From positions 1-64,000 of the forward strand of contig JAEQMT010000010.1 of the NCBI GenBank assembly GCA_016722945.1: DNA of 64,000 nucleotides. Reading direction: 5' to 3'. Below the pieces are notes generated by a model. It did not search any database and was not told where the DNA came from. It saw only the letters and a program-made list of their open reading frames with translations. The translations under genes were made by a program, and so were the position numbers. Below are positions 53,958 to 62,486 of this stretch, one piece after another; the stretch's first letter is position 1; the number at the start of each line of letters is the position of its first letter. This DNA comes from Desulfofustis sp. PB-SRB1. GTDB taxonomy: Bacteria; Desulfobacterota; Desulfobulbia; Desulfobulbales; Desulfocapsaceae.

Positions 53958-54737
53958 ATGGCCGAGCCTTACCAGCACACTGAACCGGTCAGCATCGTCT
54001 GCATGAAATGGGGAACCCGCTATGGCCCCCATTACGTCAACCGCCTCTACGCGATGGTGGCCCGCAATCTTGAGATTCCCTTTACATTCTATTGTATGAC
54101 CGATGATGCCGGGGGTATTCGCGCCGAGGTTTCGGTGCACCCGCTGCCGCCCTTTGCTCCGGCAAAGACCATGTACGGTCCCTGGCAGAAGCTTCTGATG
54201 TTTCAGTGCGATCTTTTGGGTATTCGCGGTAAAGTGATGTTTCTTGATCTCGACGTAATTATCGTCGGTTCGCTGGTGCGTTTTTTTCAGTTTTCCGAGA
54301 AATTTGCGGTACGTCACGAATTTGACCGCATCAAAGAACAGGAGAATTTCGGCAACACCTCGCTCTATGTCTTTGAGGCCGGCGCCTACCCGTTTTTACT
54401 GGAGGATTTTCTCGCCGATCCCGCCTCTATCTACCAGCGTTACTTCACCGCCGAACAGGAGTATGTTACCCGCACCCTCCATGAACGAGGTGAGCTGGAG
54501 TTTTTTCCCGGCGACTGGATTGTCTCATTTAAAGAGCACTGCCTGCCGCCGTTTCCACAGCGCTGGTGGCAGAGCCCGCAACTGCCCGCGGGCGCCTCGG
54601 TACTGGCCTTTCACGGCCGCCCCCTGCCCGAGGACGCGGTGGCCGGCCGCTGGCCGCTGGAGGGCAAATCACCACTGAAGGCCCTCTACAAACACACCAA
54701 AGCCTGCCCCTGGCTGCTCGATTACTGGCGCGAGTAG
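53958..54737 (+). CDS. Glycosyltransferase-like protein coupled to the liv operon
   Basis: The ~259-residue soluble protein contains CMKWGTRYGPHYVNRLYAMV near the N-terminus and KVMFLDLDVIIVGSL, a DxD-type donor-binding motif, then NTSLYVFEAGAY and a C-terminal HGRPLPED. This is the layout of GT8/GT-A-like transferases. It starts five bases after livF (or at GTG 53949, overlapping it), so it is translated with the transport operon, an unusual partner. The sugar and acceptor are unknown. Confidence 0.68.
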   Translation: MAEPYQHTEPVSIVCMKWGTRYGPHYVNRLYAMVARNLEIPFTFYCMTDDAGGIRAEVSVHPLPPFAPAKTMYGPWQKLLMFQCDLLGIRGKVMFLDLDVIIVGSLVRFFQFSEKFAVRHEFDRIKEQENFGNTSLYVFEAGAYPFLLEDFLADPASIYQRYFTAEQEYVTRTLHERGELEFFPGDWIVSFKEHCLPPFPQRWWQSPQLPAGASVLAFHGRPLPEDAVAGRWPLEGKSPLKALYKHTKACPWLLDYWRE

Positions 54738-54770
54738 AAGACGTAATGGTTTTAGTACCCTGTAAAGTTT

Positions 54771-54891
54771 GATGCTCTCGTAAAAAGTCCTCGACAAACC
54801 ACATTTACACTACTTGTTGCATATACTTGAGAATCAAACACTCTATATGTTGCCCATCAAGGTTAGGATTTAGGGTTTTTACGAGTGCATC
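54771..54891. repeat. GATG/CATC element type B, first unit of the B-A array (inverted)
   Basis: The 121-bp element is the same as the one at 39108, read the other way (ends GATGCTCTCGTAAAAA and GATGCACTCGTAAAAA). It is flanked on both sides by the hexamer AAGTTT (54765-54770 and 54892-54897). It lies 34 bp after the glycosyltransferase stop. Confidence 0.86.
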
Positions 54892-54897
54892 AAGTTT

Positions 54898-55030
54898 GAT
54901 GGCGTCGTAAAAACATCTATCACTGCCATGGTGGAGCTGACCCGGAATTTATAACAGCCTGAAATTACTGGATTCCCGCTTTCGCGGGAATGACGAAAAC
55001 AAGTAACATCGGGGTTTTTACGAATTCATC
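54898..55030. repeat. GATG/CATC element type A, second unit of the B-A array
   Basis: The 133-bp short-form element has ends GATGGCGTCGTAAAAA and GATGAATTCGTAAAAA and the GATTCCCGC-TTTC-GCGGGAAT hairpin. AAGTTT follows at 55031-55036 and precedes at 54892-54897. Confidence 0.86.
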
Positions 55031-55036
55031 AAGTTT

Positions 55037-55400
55037 TACAAATTGCCGATAGCTTGCTTTTTTATGTTGTATGCTTCGTTACTCTTTTAATCACAGGGCG
55101 TTGCTATGTATGCACCAATCGTGCTATCCGCGCCTAAAACAAACATAGGGGCGCTCTATTGCGGCATTTCAAACTTTACATGGTGCGAGAAACATCGATG
55201 TTTTCGCGATCCGGTAGCCCTTGTATTGCCCTTGTGCAGGTTGTCTTTGATTGTACGAGAAAGTGGGTGTTGACAAAAGCCAGACTATTCTCATGTTCTT
55301 CGCCAAAAGTTTCTATCAACCCAATGGCCTGCCGGATTCTCTCTATAACCACTGCCGGCTGATGTTTATATCCGCATCCCCCTAAATCAGGATCACTACC
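55037..55400. other. 364-bp region between the B-A array and the SQD1-like gene
   Basis: Only short frames occur (one of ~55 codons from 55106) and none has recognisable homology. Base composition is lower in GC than the flanks. I see no RNA gene. It presumably contains the promoter of the epimerase gene. Confidence 0.4.
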
Positions 55401-56615
55401 ATGTCTCAAACCATCATCGTTCTCGGTGGCGACGGCTTCTGCGGCTGGCCCACCAGCCTCTACTTTTCCCAGGCCGGTTATGAGGTCGTTATCGTTGACA
55501 ACCTCTCCCGGCGTAAGATCGATATCGAACTGGAATGCGCATCGTTGACCCCGATTCAGCCGCTGGGCCGACGGCTGTCCGCCTGGAAAGAGGTAAGCGG
55601 CAAGGCCATCACCTTTGTCAATTTGGATGTCGCCGTCCAGTACCACAAACTGTTGACCCTTATCCGCCAGTACAAACCGCTGGCGGTGGTTCATTTCGCC
55701 GAGCAGCGGGCCGCGCCCTATTCGATGAAATCGTCGTTTCACAAGCGCTACACGGTAAGCAACAACATCAACGCCACCCATAACATCCTCGCCGCCATTG
55801 CCGAATCGGGCGAAGACGTCCATTTGGTTCACCTGGGCACCATGGGCGTTTACGGCTACGGTACCTCGGGACTGGCGATTCCAGAGGGGTATCTCAACGT
55901 CAAGATTGAAACCGGTGAAGGCAACATGAAGGATCTGGAAATCCTTTATCCGGCCAATCCGGGCAGTGTCTATCACATGACCAAGACCCAGGACGCGCTC
56001 ATGTTTTACTACTACAACAAAAATGACGCTATCCGCGTCACCGACCTGCACCAGGGAATCGTCTGGGGTACCAACACCGAGCAGACCATGCTGGACGAGC
56101 GCCTTATCAACCGCTTCGACTATGACGGCGATTACGGCACCGTACTCAATCGCTTTCTCATGCAGGCCGCTGTCGGCCATCCGCTCACCGTGCACGGTAC
56201 CGGCGGCCAGACCCGGGCATTTATCCATATCCGTGATACGGTGAAATGCATCCGTCTGGCGGTTGAACATCCACCGGCGCGCGGTGACCGGGTGCAGATC
56301 TTCAACCAGGCCACTGAAACCTATCAGGTGCGGGATCTGGCCACACTGGTGGCCACGCTTACCGGTGCCGAGGTGAGATATTACATCAATCCCCGCAAGG
56401 AAGACGCCGAGAATACGCTGCGGGTGCGAAACGATAAGTTTCTCGAACTGGGACTGGAGCCCTTGACTCTTGAGGACGGGTTGCTTGAAGAGGTCTACAC
56501 CATCGCCCGCAAGTATGGCGAGCGCTGCGACCCTGACAAGATTATCTGCACCTCGCGCTGGAGCGATTTGATCCCCGAGGATTTACAGGGGGCCGCCGTC
56601 CCGCCGACAGATTGA
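55401..56615 (+). CDS. sqd1: UDP-sulfoquinovose synthase-like (SQD1) nucleotide-sugar enzyme
   Basis: The 404-residue extended SDR closely follows the plant and bacterial SQD1/SqdB pattern: VLGGDGFCGWPTSLYFSQAG, VDNLSRRKID, VVHFAEQRAAPYSM, HLGTMGVYGYG, VYHMTKTQDAL (catalytic Tyr-x3-Lys), TDLHQGIVWGTNT, ALNRFLMQAAVGHPLTV-like (VLNRFLMQAAVGHPLTVHG) and GGQTRAFIHIRDTVKC. SQD1 makes UDP-sulfoquinovose from UDP-glucose and sulfite, the head-group donor of sulfolipid. The key Thr (LGTMG), Tyr and Lys are present. No clear sulfolipid synthase (SQD2/SqdX) is adjacent, but two glycosyltransferase genes lie downstream. Confidence 0.85.
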   Translation: MSQTIIVLGGDGFCGWPTSLYFSQAGYEVVIVDNLSRRKIDIELECASLTPIQPLGRRLSAWKEVSGKAITFVNLDVAVQYHKLLTLIRQYKPLAVVHFAEQRAAPYSMKSSFHKRYTVSNNINATHNILAAIAESGEDVHLVHLGTMGVYGYGTSGLAIPEGYLNVKIETGEGNMKDLEILYPANPGSVYHMTKTQDALMFYYYNKNDAIRVTDLHQGIVWGTNTEQTMLDERLINRFDYDGDYGTVLNRFLMQAAVGHPLTVHGTGGQTRAFIHIRDTVKCIRLAVEHPPARGDRVQIFNQATETYQVRDLATLVATLTGAEVRYYINPRKEDAENTLRVRNDKFLELGLEPLTLEDGLLEEVYTIARKYGERCDPDKIICTSRWSDLIPEDLQGAAVPPTD

Positions 56616-56711
56616 GCATACGTACCGACAATCTCTTTGCCGCGATGTGGTCACGTAGGAAGCGTGCTTATTAGCGCATGGATTTTGCCATGGTGATGCG
56701 GTGAGAGGCAA

Positions 56712-57134
56712 TTATACGCCAGGCAAAAGTGGTACGTTACTTCTCCGCGCGGCATCTGATAAATTTTTGTCAAGGGTTGCAATGGGCAAGCCCTTTCTCA
56801 TCGCAAGATCAAGATATGATGCGTCGTAGCTCGATACATTATGGGTGCGCGCCAAGGCAAATATCTCTCTGGTCATTCGCTCTGGTGATTCTTGTTCAAC
56901 GATAATAGGCAGTTGGTTCAGTAACTCCATAAAGCGTATTGAATCAGCCTCACCAATCCGGTTCTTCTTTTCAGCAACCAGCAGCACGTTGCATACCTCC
57001 AGTGGCCATATCGCGGGCACAAACCCCTGAGAGAGTGCAAGTCTTTCTAAAACCTGATCGGCGTAGTTGCTTGATTCATCTTCAAAACACCATGCCATCA
57101 CCACAGAATTGTCGACAACAAAGCATTCAGCCAT
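56712..57134 (-). CDS. vapC: VapC-type PIN-domain toxin
   Basis: The 140-residue PIN nuclease has the acidic active-site pattern VVDNSVVMAWCFEDE (first Asp), ALARTHNVSSYDASYLDLA (third/fourth) and IATLDKNLSDAA. VapC proteins cut tRNA or rRNA. It starts directly after the antitoxin stop (TAG then ATG) on the same transcript. Confidence 0.9.
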   Translation of the reverse strand: MAECFVVDNSVVMAWCFEDESSNYADQVLERLALSQGFVPAIWPLEVCNVLLVAEKKNRIGEADSIRFMELLNQLPIIVEQESPERMTREIFALARTHNVSSYDASYLDLAMRKGLPIATLDKNLSDAARRSNVPLLPGV

Positions 57135-57375
57135 CTATCGTCTGCCCTCCTCAATCATATCTCGGAGAGCAATTCCGCGGAGAGTATTTTTTTTTTCGGA
57201 ATTTTCGTATCTCCCCAATAATCTGTTTAGGCTCTGATTTTCTTTGTGCCGGCATCGGTTGCAACATGGCAACAGGTGATCCATGTTTGGTAATGACGAT
57301 GCATTCACCCTGGAGCACCCGCTCCAGCAGTTTGGGTAAATGTGTTTTTGCTTCGTATGCGCCAATTTTATCCAT
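57135..57375 (-). pseudogene. Phd/YefM-type antitoxin with a frameshift in an A10 tract
   Basis: From ATG 57375 the frame reads as a Phd antitoxin (KIGAYEAKTHLPKLLERVLQ, ECIVITKHGSPVAML), then becomes nonsense after a run of ten A (T at 57187-57196). Removing one A restores RKKNTLRGIALRDMIEEGRR, the correct C-terminal toxin-binding end, which stops at 57137 next to vapC. The gene is either a real frameshift, a slippage-dependent gene or an assembly error in the homopolymer. Confidence 0.8.
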
Positions 57376-57393
57376 GTAGCACCCCCAAAGATA

Positions 57394-57414
57394 AGACTAA
57401 TCTAAGACTAGTCT
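57394..57414. promoter_or_regulatory. Operator-like repeats upstream of phd-vapC
   Basis: AGACTAATCT (57394-57403) and the perfect palindrome AGACTAGTCT (57405-57414) lie one turn apart, 19-39 bp before the antitoxin start. Such paired sites are typical autorepressor operators of Phd-like antitoxins. Confidence 0.6.
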
Positions 57415-57594
57415 GAAATCATTATATGCTAATTTCCGGACCTGTCAAGAAGCAGTTGATTGTATCACCGAATGTCGTACGCAGAGGTGCGTGACAATTC
57501 TTGAGGTGGCGGGATAGCACGCCTGACCCCATGGTCTGATTTTAACTCGGCAATCTTTTGACACCTACCTGTTATGTACCCTAAACACATCTGA

Positions 57595-58668
57595 TTATTC
57601 AGTGGCATATAACAGGTGAGTCTCCGCGGATAGTGATGCGTCATTCCTGCGCCAGCACTGCTTCATCAGAAGACGACTGTCGTCGTATCTGCCGGTGCTG
57701 ATCCACTTTACCAGCAGGCTGGTGACTTCGGGAAAATTGAGGGGATCGATGGCGGGTGTGTCGATCCATTGTTCAATAGCCGTGGGCGTCAGGGCGGTGA
57801 CGGCGGTGCCGAGTCCCAGCCTGGTCAGAGCGAGTCCGTTTGACTGCTGTTCGACCTGACCCGCCAGTGGCCGGGTCAGTACTTTTTTTCCCAGATGCAG
57901 AGCCTCGCTGATGAAAGAGAAACCGGCATTGCAGATGGCCCCGGAACAGCCGCACAAGTCGTCGATGAAACCCTGCCGACAAAAGGGCGAGATCGACACG
58001 TTAGCGCGGCTCTCAGGTTTGTCTACGTTGGCATAGACGCGGAATAGCCTATGCGGCAGCTGGTTGAGCAGGCTGACGACTTGTTTGAGATTTTCAAAGG
58101 GAAGATAGACCAGGTAGTAGGGCTCAGCATGGATGAATGGCCGGCACAGCCGTACCGCATCGGGTATTGTCGGCGGCAGAATCGGCTGGTCGAAATGGTG
58201 CCAGTGCAGTCCCAGCGGATAGTCCACCGGGGCATAGCGGTTCATGATCAGTTTCGGCAAAGGATTGGCGCCGGCAACGGGTACCCGGTGGGCAAAGGCA
58301 TAGAGGTGGCCGATACCGATGCTGGGAATTTTGTTGCGTCTGGCGATACGGGCGGTAATTGGTTCGTAGTCGGTGATTACCAGATCGTAAGCACCGGCGT
58401 CGAATCGTTTGATGTCGTGATAAAATGTATAGAAATCCAGATGCCGGGCGGTCTTCAGGTAGCAGATGCGGCCGTCTTTGACGGCAAATGTCAGGCCCTT
58501 TTTGCGCTCAAACGAGCCAAAATCCTCCAGACCCATAACCTTTTTAGTAGGGCAACCGCTCAGTACGGCATGAACCTCATGCCCGCATGCCCGCAGTTCG
58601 CGCAGCATCATTTTGGCGCGGACGATATGGCCGTTGCCGGTGGTCTGGACACCGTAGAGGATATTCAT
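57595..58668 (-). CDS. MJ1255/VC2487-type glycosyltransferase
   Basis: The 357-residue protein has the GT-B fold layout of the MJ1255 family (UGT-like): NILYGVQTTGNGHIVRAKMMLRELRACGHEV, DLVITDYEPITA, then GAICNAGFSFISEALHLGKKVLTRPLAGQVEQQSNGLAL with the donor-site E(Q)Q(x)xN motif. It probably acts on a lipid or secondary metabolite from a UDP-sugar. It could partner the SQD1-like gene 1 kb away, but that is inference. Confidence 0.78.
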   Translation of the reverse strand: MNILYGVQTTGNGHIVRAKMMLRELRACGHEVHAVLSGCPTKKVMGLEDFGSFERKKGLTFAVKDGRICYLKTARHLDFYTFYHDIKRFDAGAYDLVITDYEPITARIARRNKIPSIGIGHLYAFAHRVPVAGANPLPKLIMNRYAPVDYPLGLHWHHFDQPILPPTIPDAVRLCRPFIHAEPYYLVYLPFENLKQVVSLLNQLPHRLFRVYANVDKPESRANVSISPFCRQGFIDDLCGCSGAICNAGFSFISEALHLGKKVLTRPLAGQVEQQSNGLALTRLGLGTAVTALTPTAIEQWIDTPAIDPLNFPEVTSLLVKWISTGRYDDSRLLMKQCWRRNDASLSAETHLLYATE

Positions 58669-58866
58669 GGTGACAGGAGATCAGTTGAAGCGGTAAAAAT
58701 GTAGCGAGCAATAGCCGGCGCCAACGGTTTCGAAACCTTATATCTTATTTCCCGCGTGTCAGGATTATATTAGCAATACATGAGAATTGGGTTAAGCATG
58801 GCGCTTTCATTTTTTGGGGACATGAGATGAAGCCTTGGTCAAGCGGGTATTGGTTTGGCAACGTGC

Positions 58867-59761
58867 TTACAAGCTTTCCGCCAATACATCTTCATATGCT
58901 GGGTGCTCCGTGCGCCAGCTGCCGTCCACCCTGCGGTGGGTGAAGAGCCCTTTGCCCTGGCCGATCTTGAAATGTCGATTGCGCCACCAGCGGCAGTTCA
59001 GTGGCCGCTCCGGGGATTGAAAGCCGTTGCTGGTGCGTGATGAAGGATGGGCATCGACATAGGGCATGAGGATATCGGTGAAAAAGGTGCGCCTGCACAG
59101 CACCGACTGATTGGTCCAGTCGGCGCAGCTGGAATCGATAATCCAGATACCATCCGCGGTTTTCTGGATGACTTCGGGAAAGAGCGTCTCGGCCGCCTGC
59201 TCAACGTAAACAGCACGGCCCTTGAGACGGGGCGAGATTGTAGCGCTTAAAAAAACGGCGCCAGCGACGGTGGCGGGCCTCGCTCTGGTACGTTGTGAGA
59301 TCAACACACGGTTCCGGGTGTTGCGGTTCATAGTAGCGCAGATATTTACGCACGTCGGAAAAGGCCTCACCGGGGTGCAGCCTCGAGTGCAGCCGCATCA
59401 CGTCGATGGCTCCCGTTTCAAGGTGATTGAGCGCCCCCATAAGCTGGTGCATTACATCGTCCGCACTCTCGATTACCGGGCAATCGTTTTCCAGAAAAAG
59501 CACGAAATCAGTGGCAAGCTCCGTGGCCGCGTTGCACATGCCGTCAGCGATACCGCATTTTGGCCCGCCGCTGCAGGCAAGATTGAACTGGGCGGCGATC
59601 TGTCGGTCGCGCTCACTGATATCCTGAAAATAGATGAACGATCGGTCAAAATGCGAAAAAAGGCCAAGGTTGCGGTACGACTCCAGGGTGGCGATGAGAG
59701 TATCCCAGGAGCGCCAGCTGATGATGGCAAGTCCACAGGTTTTTTCGTTGCCGGTGAGCAC
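58867..59761 (-). pseudogene. Glycosyltransferase (GT2-like) gene with a frameshift near 59225-59240
   Basis: The N-terminal part is read from 59761: CGLAIISWRSWDTLIATLESY, FLENDCPVIESADDV and the run up to RWRRFFKRYN. It then leaves phase. The C-terminal part is in a second frame: RLKGRAVYVEQAAETLFPEV, WIIDSSCADWTNQSVLCRRTFF, SSRTSNGFQSPERPLN, IGQGKGLFTHRR. Together they make one ~295-residue transferase with an END-type acidic motif. The gene is probably dead, or the indel is an error. Confidence 0.75.
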
Positions 59762-59891
59762 GCCGAAAAGGCTGAAAAGTTGTTGAGAATTGGTGTGCTG
59801 ATGACTATCTAGTAGAATCTAAACCACAATATCATAAGGCTTTGCTTTTGCAAGCAATCAGGTAATCATCGATTGATCGGAGAATATTGCC

Positions 59892-60698
59892 ATGGATACT
59901 CACGAACCATTGATCAACACCGAGGCGCTCTGGCAAGATATTGCCGCCATCAGGCAAAAACGGCCGCTGGTGCACAATATCACCAACTACGTGGTGATGA
60001 ATAGTACCGCCAACGCCTTGCTTGCTCTGGGCGCATCGCCGGTGATGGCTCACAGTGTCGATGAGGTTGAAGATATGGTGAGCCTGGCGGGAATGCTGGG
60101 TGGGGCACTGGTGATTAACATCGGTACTTTGAGCAAACCGTGGATTGCGGCCATGGAGGTAGGTATGGCCGCCGCCCGTCAGCACCGGGTTCCCATCGTC
60201 TTTGATCCGGTGGGGGCTGGCGCCACCGGATTCCGCACCGATACCTGCAAGAGATTGTTGGCCGCAAGCCCCGCCGCGGTAATCCGTGGCAACGGCTCGG
60301 AGATCATGGCTCTGCTTGATGATTCGGTTCAGACCAAGGGGGTCGATGCGGCGGCCGGCGGCGATCCCGCGGCAGCGGCCCGGGCGTGCGCCCAGGCCTA
60401 TGGCTGTGTTGTCTGTGCTAGCGGTGCGGTGGACTATATCAGCGACGGGGCCACCGATCTGCACAACCGCTCGGGCCATCCCCTGATGGCCCGGGTAACG
60501 GGCATGGGGTGTACCGCAACCGCCATTATCGGCGCTTTTGCCGCGGTTAACGCCAATGCATTTGAAGCAACCGCCCACGCCATGGCGGCGATGGGACTGG
60601 CCGGGGAATTGGCGGCGAGCCAGGCGGCGGGGCCGGGCAGCCTGCAGCTCCATTTCTATGACGCCCTGTACAATCTGAATAAAGAACAATTGATCTAA
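59892..60698 (+). CDS. thiM: Hydroxyethylthiazole kinase
   Basis: The 268-residue ribokinase-like enzyme phosphorylates the thiazole alcohol in the thiamine salvage pathway. Signatures: RPLVHNITNYVVMNSTANALLALGASPVM near the N-terminus, FDPVGAGATGFRT, RGNGSEI and MGCTATAIIGAFAA. GGAGAATA lies before the ATG. It is followed directly by thiE. No TPP riboswitch is visible in the leader. Confidence 0.94.
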   Translation: MDTHEPLINTEALWQDIAAIRQKRPLVHNITNYVVMNSTANALLALGASPVMAHSVDEVEDMVSLAGMLGGALVINIGTLSKPWIAAMEVGMAAARQHRVPIVFDPVGAGATGFRTDTCKRLLAASPAAVIRGNGSEIMALLDDSVQTKGVDAAAGGDPAAAARACAQAYGCVVCASGAVDYISDGATDLHNRSGHPLMARVTGMGCTATAIIGAFAAVNANAFEATAHAMAAMGLAGELAASQAAGPGSLQLHFYDALYNLNKEQLI

Positions 60699-61352
60699 GT
60701 GGCCATGGCAAAACACTTTTCCCTTGATCTCTACCTGGTTACCGACCGCGCCCTCTGCGGCGAGCGGTCGGTGGAGTCGGTGGTAGGGGAAGCGGTGGCG
60801 GGCGGGGTGAACATCGTCCAGTTGCGCGAGAAGCATTGTTCAACTCGTGAATTTATCGACCTTGCCGGCCGCATCAAGGCCTTGCTTGCGCCGTACGGTG
60901 TGCCGCTGATCATCAACGATCGGCTCGATGTGGCGCTGGCGGTGGATGCCGACGGTCTGCACGTCGGCCAGAAGGATATAGCGGCCGCAACCGCCCGCAG
61001 GTTACTTGGCCGCAATAAGATTCTCGGGCTTTCTGTGGAGTCCGTTTTAGATGTGCGGGCGGCTGATTTGCATCTGCTTGATTACATCAGCGCCAGCCCC
61101 ATCTATTTTACCCCCACGAAAACAGATTGCTCAAGGGAGCTGGGCCTTGCCGGGCTGCGGTTGGTGCGGGCGCTGACCGATCTGCCGCTGGTGGCCATCG
61201 GCGGGCTCAATGCGGCCAATATTGCTCCGGTCATCGAGGCCGGCGCCGACTCGGTGGCAGTGGTTTCCGCCATCTGTGCCGCCCCCGATCCGCAAGCGGC
61301 GGCGGCCGATCTTGCCGCCCTTATCAGGGATGCCAAGGACGCCCGAACATGA
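60699..61352 (+). CDS. thiE: Thiamine-phosphate synthase
   Basis: The 217-residue TIM-barrel enzyme joins the pyrimidine and thiazole phosphates. Signatures: LDLYLVTDRALCG, VNIVQLREKHCSTREF, LIINDRLDVALAVDADGLHVGQKDI, LGLSVESV, SASPIYFTPTKTD, GGLNAANI. The start is GTG 60699, immediately after the thiM stop (ATG 60705 is a close alternative). It overlaps thiL (ATGA). Confidence 0.94.
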   Translation: MAMAKHFSLDLYLVTDRALCGERSVESVVGEAVAGGVNIVQLREKHCSTREFIDLAGRIKALLAPYGVPLIINDRLDVALAVDADGLHVGQKDIAAATARRLLGRNKILGLSVESVLDVRAADLHLLDYISASPIYFTPTKTDCSRELGLAGLRLVRALTDLPLVAIGGLNAANIAPVIEAGADSVAVVSAICAAPDPQAAAADLAALIRDAKDART

Positions 61353-62359
61353 AGGTTCAGGAACTCGGTGAATTCGGTCTGATCGCGCGTTTTGCCGGCC
61401 ATTTCGGAAAAGATTTGCCGCCCGGAGTGGTGGGCATCGGCGATGATTGCGCAGTATTTCCATGCTCCGATGATACATCCTTTCTGGTAACCACCGATGC
61501 CCTGCTGGAAGGTGTCCACTTTCTCAAGGATCGGATCAGTGCCCGCGAATTGGGAGGCAAGGCGCTGGCGGTTAATCTCAGTGATATTGCCGCCATGGGG
61601 GGCACGCCCGTGGCCGCTTTTTTATCTCTTGCCCTACCCGATGATTGCCAGGTGTCCTGGGTTGATCAGTTCTTTGCGGGAATCAAAGAATTAAGCGAAG
61701 AGACCGGTACCCACCTTTTGGGTGGTGACACTACCCGCTCCCGGGCGGGCATAGTCATTAGCTTTACCGTTATCGGCAGCGCCTCCACGGCGTTGATCTC
61801 ATACCGCTCGGGTGGCCGGGCCGGTGATGTAATCGCCCTCACCGACATGGTGGGCGACTCCGGTGGCGGCCTGCGTCTGCTGCTGGCCGATCATGAGATA
61901 GATGCGGTGGGCCGGCGCCTGATTACCCGTCATCATCGCCCCCGTCCACACCTTGCCCAGGGGCGCTGGCTGGCAGCGCAGCCGGCGGTACATGCCATGC
62001 TCGATGTTTCGGACGGCATCGGTGCCGACCTCAGGCGCATCATGGAGAGCTCTAAGGTCGGGGCGCGTATCGATGTGGCGGCACTTCCCATTTCGCCGGA
62101 TTTGCATGCCATCGCCGCCCGTCATGACTGGAACGCCATCGAGGTCGCTGTTAGTGGCGGTGAGGATTACTGCCTGCTCTGCTGTATTGGAGCGGAGGAG
62201 TTCACGGCCATTGCCACGGCTTTTGCCGAAACGTTCGGCACCGATCTGTATCGTATTGGCGAGATTGTTGGTGGTGGTGAGCTGATCTATCATCGTGACG
62301 GCGAACCGGTGGATATCGGCGGGCGCGGCTGGGACCATTTTGCCAGGCAGAGCGGGTGA
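61349..62359 (+). CDS. thiL: Thiamine-monophosphate kinase
   Basis: The ~336-residue kinase makes thiamine diphosphate. Signatures: GIGDDCAVF (ATP), DALLEGVHFLKDRI, ALAVNLSDIAAMGGTPVAAFLSL, THLLGGDTTRS, DVSDGIGADLRRI and SGGEDYCLL. The start at ATG 61349 overlaps the thiE stop, and the frame upstream of it is not conserved. Confidence 0.94.
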   Translation: MKVQELGEFGLIARFAGHFGKDLPPGVVGIGDDCAVFPCSDDTSFLVTTDALLEGVHFLKDRISARELGGKALAVNLSDIAAMGGTPVAAFLSLALPDDCQVSWVDQFFAGIKELSEETGTHLLGGDTTRSRAGIVISFTVIGSASTALISYRSGGRAGDVIALTDMVGDSGGGLRLLLADHEIDAVGRRLITRHHRPRPHLAQGRWLAAQPAVHAMLDVSDGIGADLRRIMESSKVGARIDVAALPISPDLHAIAARHDWNAIEVAVSGGEDYCLLCCIGAEEFTAIATAFAETFGTDLYRIGEIVGGGELIYHRDGEPVDIGGRGWDHFARQSG

Positions 62360-62486
62360 TATCGGCCCGACTACCGGCAACGCGCCGGACTGAACCATCA
62401 ACCGTTGCAGATTAATCATCAGCCAACCCATTCATCAGGTAAAAATAGGGGTTGAAACCCGCACGGATTTCACGAGGCGATCATTT

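Noticed and set aside
55176-56270. A 364-codon minus-strand frame across the SQD1-like gene and its upstream region.
   Set aside because: It is antisense to a gene with strong family motifs, and its residues match no family; the region upstream of 55400 shows no independent gene signal.
57475-57545. RAYT-associated REP hairpin at the GGGGTCAGGCGTGC-like sequence (minus strand).
   Set aside because: Only a partial match to the inverted ends at 44966/46003 and no paired arm; too weak to list.
59762-59891. TPP riboswitch upstream of thiM.
   Set aside because: The conserved CTGAGA and ACCTGAACTGGAT-type boxes were sought and not found in the leader, nor before thiD.
59832-60836. Long minus-strand frame opposite thiM.
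   Set aside because: It is a codon-bias shadow of the GC-rich thiM gene, whose plus-strand motifs are unambiguous.
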